Origin: an uncultured Alistipes sp.
GTDB lineage: Bacteria > Bacteroidota > Bacteroidia > Bacteroidales > Rikenellaceae
Direction: 5' to 3'
Length of the DNA: 19,170 nt
Assembly (NCBI GenBank): GCA_904502075.1
Contig: CAJGDL010000014.1
Location: forward strand, 1 to 19,170
The first letter of the stretch is position 1. Each line of letters starts with the position of its first letter. Below are positions 14,696 through 19,170 of the stretch, piece after piece. Made by a program: the position numbers and the translations under genes. The notes below the pieces were generated by a model, which saw only the letters and a program-made list of their open reading frames with translations, was not told the origin of the DNA and ran no database searches.

Positions 14696-15772
14696 ATGAC
14701 CCCTTCCACCCTCCTACCAAGCGGAAAACGCCCCCTAATCATCGCCGGGCCGTGTAGCGCAGAGAGCCGCGAACAACTCTTTTCAACCTGCGAGCAGTTG
14801 GCTCGTTTGGGCTGCGTGGATCTCCTGCGTGCCGGCCTTTGGAAGCCGCGTACCCGCCCCGATTCGTTCGAGGGGGTGGGTGATTGTGGATTGAAATGGC
14901 TTGCCGAGGCAAAGGCGCGTACCGGACTGCCGATAGTAACCGAGGTTGCCGCCGCCCGCCATGTCGAGGGGGTCTTGCGCCACGGGCTCGATGGGGTTTG
15001 GATCGGGGCCCGCACCACGGTAAACCCCTTCTTGGTACAGGAGATTGCCGATGCCGTAGCCGGAAGCGGACTTTGGGTGCTGATCAAGAACCCAATGCAT
15101 CCGGATATTGAACTTTGGGCCGGAGCCGTGGAGCGATTCCAAAAAGCCGGAGTTCCTCTTGCCCAGATCGCATTGGTCCATCGCGGCTTCTCGACCTCAA
15201 ACCATTGGCACCTTCGCAACGATCCGATGTGGCACTTGGCCTTCGACATGCGCCGACGTTTCCCCACCCTGCCTCTGCTATGCGATCCGTCGCATATCTG
15301 TGGCTGTCGCGAACTGCTTCAAGAGGTGGCCCAACAGGCAGCCAACCTCAACTTCGACGGCCTGATCATCGAGAGCCACTGCAACCCCGATGCGGCATTG
15401 AGCGATGCCCGCCAACAGATTACGCCCGAGAGCCTGGGCCGTCTGCTCGACGGGATCACCTGGCGTTCGGAATGCAGCCACGATGCCGCCTTTGTACGCA
15501 CATTGGCCGCCTGCCGTTCCGAGATCGACCAACTCGATGCCGAGATCTTCGATCTGCTGAGCCGCCGCATGCGCGTGGCCGATCGCATCGGCCGCATCAA
15601 ACGCGAAAATGATGTGATGATCCTCCAGCGCGAGCGTTGGGCCGAGGTGGTGGAGCGTATCGTGGCTCGCAGCGACGAATTGCAACTCAGCAAGGAGTTC
15701 CTGCGCACGGTGCTCGACGCCATCCACAACGAGAGCATCGAACACCAGGGACGGGTAATGAGCGAGCCCTAA
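14696..15772 (+). CDS. Bifunctional DAHP synthase/chorismate mutase (AroQ type)
   Basis: This 358-residue cytoplasmic enzyme catalyses the first step of the shikimate pathway (phosphoenolpyruvate plus erythrose 4-phosphate to DAHP) and, through its tail, chorismate to prephenate for Phe/Tyr. The N-terminal TIM barrel (about 10-260) is of the KDO8P-synthase-like beta type: AGPCSAES (17-24), KPRTRP (50-55), GARTTVNP (104-111), IKNPMHPD (130-137), CDPSH (196-200) and ESHCNPD (226-232), which include the metal-binding Cys, His and Glu. Residues about 268-350 are a short helical AroQ mutase with R274, R291 and Q311 in typical positions. This fusion order is usual in Bacteroidetes, and the mutase may provide feedback control. 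The ATG is three bases after the esterase stop, implying translational coupling. No other aromatic-pathway genes are in view. A bidirectional terminator follows. Confidence 0.94.
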   Translation: MTPSTLLPSGKRPLIIAGPCSAESREQLFSTCEQLARLGCVDLLRAGLWKPRTRPDSFEGVGDCGLKWLAEAKARTGLPIVTEVAAARHVEGVLRHGLDGVWIGARTTVNPFLVQEIADAVAGSGLWVLIKNPMHPDIELWAGAVERFQKAGVPLAQIALVHRGFSTSNHWHLRNDPMWHLAFDMRRRFPTLPLLCDPSHICGCRELLQEVAQQAANLNFDGLIIESHCNPDAALSDARQQITPESLGRLLDGITWRSECSHDAAFVRTLAACRSEIDQLDAEIFDLLSRRMRVADRIGRIKRENDVMILQRERWAEVVERIVARSDELQLSKEFLRTVLDAIHNESIEHQGRVMSEP

Positions 15773-15795
15773 TGCCAACACCCGATAAGGTCTAA

Positions 15796-15831
15796 AAAAG
15801 AATAGCGAACCCATGGGTTCGCTATTCTTTT
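15796..15831. terminator. Bidirectional terminator between convergent genes
   Basis: A 36-bp perfect palindrome (AAAAGAATAGCGAACCC with its complement, centre CATG) has A-runs on the left and T-runs on the right. It ends the kinase-esterase-DAHP synthase operon on the + strand and the phosphate transporter gene on the minus strand. Confidence 0.93.
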
Positions 15832-15877
15832 ATCAATAGACTCGGAAGAAGCACCAACTCGCCCCCGAAGCCGATCG

Positions 15878-18115
15878 CTAATTCATCTTCAACTTCGCGT
15901 TGATCTGCACGCCCGAGTGCTCCACAAAGTAGCGTTGCGACTTCAGGAGGTTACGCGACTGGAGAATCATGTTCTTGGTCTCGGTGAGGATCGTAAGGTA
16001 AAGCAACGAGGCCTTGGTGTTCGACGACGAGGTGTTGATACGCTCCAACTCCGACTTAATGGCATCGGCAATCGTCTCGAAGAGGTTGTCGCGCATAGCC
16101 AGCACACGGTCAATCTCCGAGAAGTTACCCAGGCGCAACATCATCTCGATCTGGCGGTAGATCGACTCTACCTCGTCATTGATGTGCATCAAATCCTCGG
16201 TTTGCTCCTTCGAGAGGCCCTCGTGGTTGTTGTCGATATGCTCATAGGCCGGACGCGTGATGTGCAACAACGCCTTGGTCATCTCATTGAGGTAGTCCAC
16301 CACCTGCACATAGTATTGGGCCGTGTCGATATCGCCCTTCTGCAGACGGCGCAGGGTCATCATCAGAGAATACTTGCGGTCGCTCGAGAGTTGGTAGAGC
16401 TCCTGGGCCTGCTGAGTCATCTCGCGCAGCACCTTGCGATTCTCCTTGAAGACAGCCAAGAGGGTACGGTCATAGATGCGCGTGGCCGAGACCATGGTGG
16501 TGCAGACCTCCTCGCTCAGCGACTGGAGAATCTCCTCCGAAGTCTCGGGCTTTTGGCGCTTTTCAGCCACCTCCTCCTTCGGCTTCTTCTTGAAATTGCT
16601 GCGGTAGAGCATAATGCCACAAAGGATCGTAGTGACAACGATGGCGATCGTACCACCGTAGATGAGCACGAGCCCCACAGCCAAGGCGATCAGGAAGCCT
16701 CCGAGGGCGGTAACAAACCATCCCATCACGACGGTCATCACACCCGTGATACGATAAACCGCCGACTCGCGTCCCCACGCCTTATCGGCCAACGAGGAGC
16801 CCATGGCCACCATGAAACACACATAGGTGGTCGAAAGGGGGAGCTTCAGCGAGGTGGCCAACGAAATAAGCATGGCGGCCGTCGTGAGGTTCACCGTGGC
16901 ACGGATCATATCGTAGGGCGAACCACTGTGCTCGATATCCTCGTACTCGAAGCGCGTGGCCAACTTCTTGCGGATGCGCTTGGGAACCACCGACTCCAGG
17001 GCATTACCGATATTCAAGGCACCACGCACCAGCGTGCGCGAAAAGGCCGAGGAGTTGTAGCCGGCACCCCCCTCGTCCTGGGCCGACGAGAGCGAAAGCT
17101 CGGTCTTACTTACATTCATCGACTTCTTCGAGGTCCAAAGGGTGAGGATCATCACCAGGCCGGCAGAGAGCAGGATAAAGAAGTTGGCCGGCACATTTTC
17201 GTTCAGGGCCCCCATCATCATCTCGGTCGTTCCGGCCTTCGAAGCGATCTGATAAGCATCGAAGCTGGCTACAGGGACACCGATGAAATTCACCAGGTCG
17301 TTACCCGCAAAGGCCAGGGCCAGAGCAAAGGTACCCGAAAGGATCGTGATGCGCAGGATGTTGATCTTGAGTCGCTGCAGGAAGAAGAGAACGAGCGAAC
17401 AGAAGGCCCAGCAGACCACCAGCGAGAGAAAGAGATGGTGGTTGACAAACTCGATGAAGGGATGGCCGGCCAAGATGCCCTTCAATCCCTTGAAGAGGGC
17501 AAAATAGACGATGGCCGTGAGCGAAATACCGCACCACATCGCTCCCAACTTACGCAACATGGCCGTATAGCGGAACGAGAAGAGGGCACGCGAGAGGTAC
17601 ATCACAATCGTACCACAGGTAAAGGCGATCACCACCGAAAGGAGAATGGCCGAGACGATACCCAACGCGCGCGAAGTATTGATAAACTCGCTCAAGCTAC
17701 CGATGGTCAGCATATCGCTGCCCGTAATCTTGAAGATCGAGACGGCGATGGCCGAACCCAACAGACAGAAGATCAGCGATACGGTGGTCGATGTGGGGAG
17801 CCCCAACGAGTTGTAGAGGTCGAGCAGGATGACGTTGGCAAACATCACGCCCAGGTAGAGAATCATCACCTCGTGGAACGAGAAGAGGGCGGGATTGAAC
17901 ATGCCATTTCGCGCCACCTCCATCATGCCACTCGAGGTAACAACGCCAATGATAATACCCACCGAGGCTACCAACAGAATGGTACGCATGGAGGCCGCTT
18001 TGGAGCCGATGGCCGAGTTCAAAAAGTTCACGGCATCATTCGTCACACCAACAAAAAGCCCCGAAAGGGCCAAAATGCCGAGAATAACAACGATAATGGT
18101 GTAGAGTTCACTCAT
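15878..18115 (-). CDS. PiT-family inorganic phosphate transporter with a PhoU-like tail
   Basis: This 745-residue inner-membrane protein should import inorganic phosphate with a cation. The two inverted PiT halves are visible: NDAVNFLNSAIGSKA (26-40) with LGLPTSTTVSL (104-114), and GNDLVNFIGVP (271-281) with LKLPLSTTYVCF (423-434). About ten hydrophobic segments span 1-505, interrupted by a polar loop (about 330-400). Residues about 525-735 are helical, charged and cytoplasmic, and resemble a PhoU domain, which in many bacteria is a separate protein encoded beside pit. The fused form explains the length well beyond simple PiT proteins. It is a single gene with a predicted 122-base leader that contains a perfect palindrome. 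Whether it responds to phosphate cannot be read directly. The stop is TAG at 15878-15880. Confidence 0.94.
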   Translation of the reverse strand: MSELYTIIVVILGILALSGLFVGVTNDAVNFLNSAIGSKAASMRTILLVASVGIIIGVVTSSGMMEVARNGMFNPALFSFHEVMILYLGVMFANVILLDLYNSLGLPTSTTVSLIFCLLGSAIAVSIFKITGSDMLTIGSLSEFINTSRALGIVSAILLSVVIAFTCGTIVMYLSRALFSFRYTAMLRKLGAMWCGISLTAIVYFALFKGLKGILAGHPFIEFVNHHLFLSLVVCWAFCSLVLFFLQRLKINILRITILSGTFALALAFAGNDLVNFIGVPVASFDAYQIASKAGTTEMMMGALNENVPANFFILLSAGLVMILTLWTSKKSMNVSKTELSLSSAQDEGGAGYNSSAFSRTLVRGALNIGNALESVVPKRIRKKLATRFEYEDIEHSGSPYDMIRATVNLTTAAMLISLATSLKLPLSTTYVCFMVAMGSSLADKAWGRESAVYRITGVMTVVMGWFVTALGGFLIALAVGLVLIYGGTIAIVVTTILCGIMLYRSNFKKKPKEEVAEKRQKPETSEEILQSLSEEVCTTMVSATRIYDRTLLAVFKENRKVLREMTQQAQELYQLSSDRKYSLMMTLRRLQKGDIDTAQYYVQVVDYLNEMTKALLHITRPAYEHIDNNHEGLSKEQTEDLMHINDEVESIYRQIEMMLRLGNFSEIDRVLAMRDNLFETIADAIKSELERINTSSSNTKASLLYLTILTETKNMILQSRNLLKSQRYFVEHSGVQINAKLKMN

Positions 18116-18201
18116 AAATCAGTATGGGTTTTCTATTTTCCGATTTTCGGGTTGCAATCTCGTTTTACTTAACCACCTAACAACCATGCCGTTAAAATCA
18201 T

Positions 18202-18215
18202 TTTGTCCGGACAAA
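18202..18215. promoter_or_regulatory. 14-bp perfect palindrome in the phosphate transporter leader
   Basis: TTTGTCCGGACAAA is a perfect palindrome located roughly 20-35 bases downstream of the predicted transcription start of the transporter gene. Its symmetry and position would suit a dimeric repressor site. A small RNA hairpin is also possible. No second copy was noticed in the window. Confidence 0.4.
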
Positions 18216-18241
18216 GTTTCGTAAGCACCGATTTTGCACCC

Positions 18242-18249
18242 CAAATATA
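18242..18249 (-). promoter_or_regulatory. -7 box for the phosphate transporter gene
   Basis: TATATTTG on the minus strand is an exact TAnnTTTG match. A TTG lies 16 bases upstream (18268-18266), closer than usual. Transcription would begin near 18237, about 122 bases before the ATG. Confidence 0.6.
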
Positions 18250-18326
18250 CAAATTTTTTTGACAGCAACCACATCTTCCTCTATTTGCGCGCTAAATTTC
18301 GCAAATAATTTTTAACCCACCCGGTT

Positions 18327-18378
18327 GGGCGAGGAAATTTCGACTCGACCGCAGGAGGCTGTACTCGGCGTACCGCCC
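18327..18378 (+). repeat. TIR-bounded hairpin repeat, copy A (degenerate)
   Basis: It contains the 27-base core shared exactly by all three copies, which starts GGCGAGGAAATTTCGACTCG and ends ACCGCAG (18328-18354), followed by GGAGGCTGTACTCGGCGTAC as in copy B. It lacks the T-rich left end and the AAATTTACCGCA right end, so it is a partial copy. Confidence 0.8.
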
Positions 18379-18434
18379 GGTCTATTGGGCTGTTTGAGGC
18401 AAGCCTCGGTTTTCGGTAAGCGGTAGATTGCCAC

Positions 18435-18485
18435 ACTTTTGCATGACTTCCCATCACTTTCCGACAACCCCTAAAATGCAAAAGT
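18435..18485. repeat. 10-bp inverted repeat with a 31-base spacer
   Basis: ACTTTTGCAT (18435-18444) is exactly complementary to ATGCAAAAGT (18476-18485). It lies between copy A and the orphan terminator and could bracket a protein site or form a stem-loop. Chance is possible at this length. Confidence 0.5.
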
Positions 18486-18504
18486 TCGCAATGACGAGGT
18501 TTTT

Positions 18505-18545
18505 CACTACCGGGTCGGACAAGACCGACCCGGTAGTGACTTTTT
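18505..18545 (+). terminator. Strong orphan terminator on the + strand
   Basis: A perfect 14-bp GC-rich stem (CACTACCGGGTCGG, 18505-18518, with 18525-18538) closes an ACAAGA loop and is followed by AC and TTTTT. The minus strand has no T-run after it. No + strand gene lies upstream, since the nearest gene is on the minus strand, so it either ends an unannotated RNA or blocks antisense transcription. Confidence 0.8.
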
Positions 18546-18555
18546 ATCCCCTCCG

Positions 18556-18654
18556 TTTTTTATTTTAGGCGAGGAAATTTCGACTCGACCGCAGAAGGCT
18601 GTACTCGGCGTACTGCCCATTTTCGACAGACAAGAAGAGGGGAAATTTACCGCA
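18556..18654 (+). repeat. TIR-bounded hairpin repeat, copy B
   Basis: The left end TTTTTTATTTT (18556-18566) precedes the shared 27-base core (18568-18594). The interior matches copy A as far as GTACTCGGCGTAC, and the right part GGAAATTTACCGCA (18641-18654) matches copy C. The outer A-rich right end is missing where copy C begins 12 bases later. Confidence 0.85.
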
Positions 18655-18666
18655 CCCCGTCCCCGA

Positions 18667-18788
18667 TTTTTTATTTTGGGCGAGGAAATTTCGACTCGAC
18701 CGCAGGCTGGCGAAGATGGGCTGTACTTGGCGTACTACCCCTTTTTGGCCGACAAGGAGAGGCGAAATTTACCGCATAAAATAAAAAA
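18667..18788 (+). repeat. TIR-bounded hairpin repeat, copy C (complete)
   Basis: The 122-bp unit starts TTTTTTATTTTGGGCGAGG and ends ACCGCATAAAATAAAAAA. Read on the opposite strand, the right end is TTTTTTATTTTATGCGG followed by TAAATTTCG. The two ends are therefore imperfect terminal inverted repeats of about 26 bases. The shared core is at 18679-18705. The right end supplies the T-rich tail of the DUF4295 terminator on the minus strand. Confidence 0.85.
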
Positions 18789-18827
18789 TACAAAGGGCTG
18801 TCAGATTTTTGACAGCCCTTTGTATTT
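18786..18827 (-). terminator. Terminator of the rpmG-DUF4295 operon
   Basis: A perfect 18-bp stem (AAATACAAAGGGCTGTCA, 18786-18803, with 18810-18827) has a six-base loop. On the minus strand the stem is followed by T-rich sequence reaching into repeat copy C. It lies 22 bases after the DUF4295 stop. Confidence 0.93.
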
Positions 18828-18849
18828 AAGAAATGCTCTTAAATACCGA

Positions 18850-19005
18850 TTACTTCTTAGCGAAGAAATCCTTTACCTCGTCGTTGTGAACGATTGCCTC
18901 CTTGAAGATGTAAGCACCCGTCTTCTCCGACTTAACCATCTTGATACACTTGGTGTACTGCTTACCGGTACCCGTTTTAAGGGTTGCAACTACTTTCTTT
19001 GCCAT
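18850..19005 (-). CDS. DUF4295 family small basic protein
   Basis: This 51-residue, lysine-rich protein starts MAKKVVATLKTGTGKQYTK and ends VKDFFAKK. It matches what I remember of the DUF4295 family, a Bacteroidetes protein encoded next to ribosomal protein genes. Its size, charge and position 12 bases after rpmG suggest a ribosome-associated role, but the function is not established. It is the last gene of the operon, before a strong terminator. The ftsY gene that often follows in other Bacteroidetes is absent here. Confidence 0.92.
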   Translation of the reverse strand: MAKKVVATLKTGTGKQYTKCIKMVKSEKTGAYIFKEAIVHNDEVKDFFAKK

Positions 19006-19017
19006 ATTGCACTAATG

Positions 19018-19170
19018 TTATTTAATCTCGCGGTGTACGGTTACACGCTTCAGATAGGGGTTGTACTTCTTACGCTCCAGACGATCGGGCGTGTTCTTCT
19101 TGTTCTTCGTGGTGACGTAACGCGACATACCTGCAACGCCGCTCTCCTTCTGCTCTGTGCACTCAAGGAT
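19018..19170 (-). CDS. rpmG: Ribosomal protein bL33 (partial, start outside the window)
   Basis: The visible 50 residues run from ILECTEQKESGVAGMSRYVT to LKRVTVHREIK and match the bL33 protein of the large ribosomal subunit. The family is about 62 residues in this phylum, so roughly 12 N-terminal residues lie beyond the right edge. The stop is TAA at 19018-19020. The zinc-binding cysteine pairs of the C+ form are absent, since only one cysteine is visible. It sits 12 bases upstream of DUF4295 in the same operon. Confidence 0.96.
   Translation of the reverse strand: MLECTEQKESGVAGMSRYVTTKNKKNTPDRLERKKYNPYLKRVTVHREIK

Larger units (their letters stand above)
18256..18785. other. Gene-free intergenic stretch built from repeats
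   Basis: Between the transporter promoter and the DUF4295 terminator I see no gene. The stretch holds three copies of one hairpin element (A, B, C), an inverted repeat at 18435-18485, a small GAGG-CAAG-CCTC hairpin at 18396-18407 and a strong + strand terminator with no + strand gene before it. A 66-codon minus-strand frame across copy A starts with TTG and is not credible. Confidence 0.7.

Noticed and set aside
15917..18172. 751-codon open frame on the + strand
   Set aside because: It is antisense to the phosphate transporter gene, has a low-complexity H/R/E/D-rich product and runs through that gene's promoter region. The membrane protein on the other strand is clearly real.
18250..18275. 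Pho-box-like half site (GCTGTCA on the minus strand) upstream of the phosphate transporter
   Set aside because: Only one half site is present, and the Proteobacterial Pho box is not established in this phylum.
18281..18481. 66-codon minus-strand frame over repeat copy A
   Set aside because: It starts with TTG, consists largely of repeat sequence and shows no conserved features.
18328..18705. CRISPR array suggested by three identical 27-base segments
   Set aside because: Spacing is irregular (240 and 111 bases between starts), flanks are themselves repeated, and no cas genes are present.

Overview
The window looks like chromosomal DNA of a GC-rich member of the Bacteroidales, most like Alistipes/Rikenellaceae. 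Five observations support this: promoters of the TTTG...TAnnTTTG type, an absence of clear Shine-Dalgarno sequences, a DUF4295 gene beside rpmG, a DUF5723 outer-membrane protein next to a lipoprotein, and a DAHP synthase/chorismate mutase fusion. The genus is inference. I see no phage, transposase, CRISPR or plasmid genes. This is mostly housekeeping sequence, and its unexplained content lies in the intergenic DNA.

Layout. Positions 1-106 hold the last codons of an unidentified + strand gene and its terminator. Positions 107-824 carry hairpin repeats, an orphan terminator, a TAACTTTG promoter box and a folded leader before gcvP (825-3659, glycine decarboxylase). A small lipoprotein gene and a terminator follow. 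On the minus strand are a family 2 glycosyltransferase (4478-5380), tRNA-Leu(CAA) (5684-5767) and uvrC (5933-7765). Between the glycosyltransferase and the tRNA lies a cluster of hairpin repeats.

A + strand pair (7903-10224) encodes an acidic lipoprotein and a DUF5723 outer-membrane protein. It converges with a UshA-like nucleotidase lipoprotein (10280-11695) on a bidirectional terminator. Overlapping divergent promoters then separate the nucleotidase from a probable three-gene + strand operon (11766-15772): a nucleoside kinase with a ThrRS-like N-terminus, a secreted esterase, and the DAHP synthase/chorismate mutase fusion. This operon converges on another bidirectional terminator with a phosphate transporter carrying a PhoU-like tail (15878-18115, minus).

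Positions 18116-18849 contain no credible gene. They hold three copies of a hairpin element with terminal inverted repeats (TIRs), an orphan terminator and a palindrome. The window ends in DUF4295 and rpmG on the minus strand.

I found no convincing new multi-gene system. The best leads are the TIR-bounded repeat family near 18.3-18.8 kb, a second hairpin family sharing GTCATCCC/GGGGATCTT ends, the gcvP leader, a heptamer tandem repeat in the promoter of an apparently leaderless glycosyltransferase gene, and the uncharacterised lipoprotein/DUF5723 pair. Motif coordinates were counted by eye and may be off by one.
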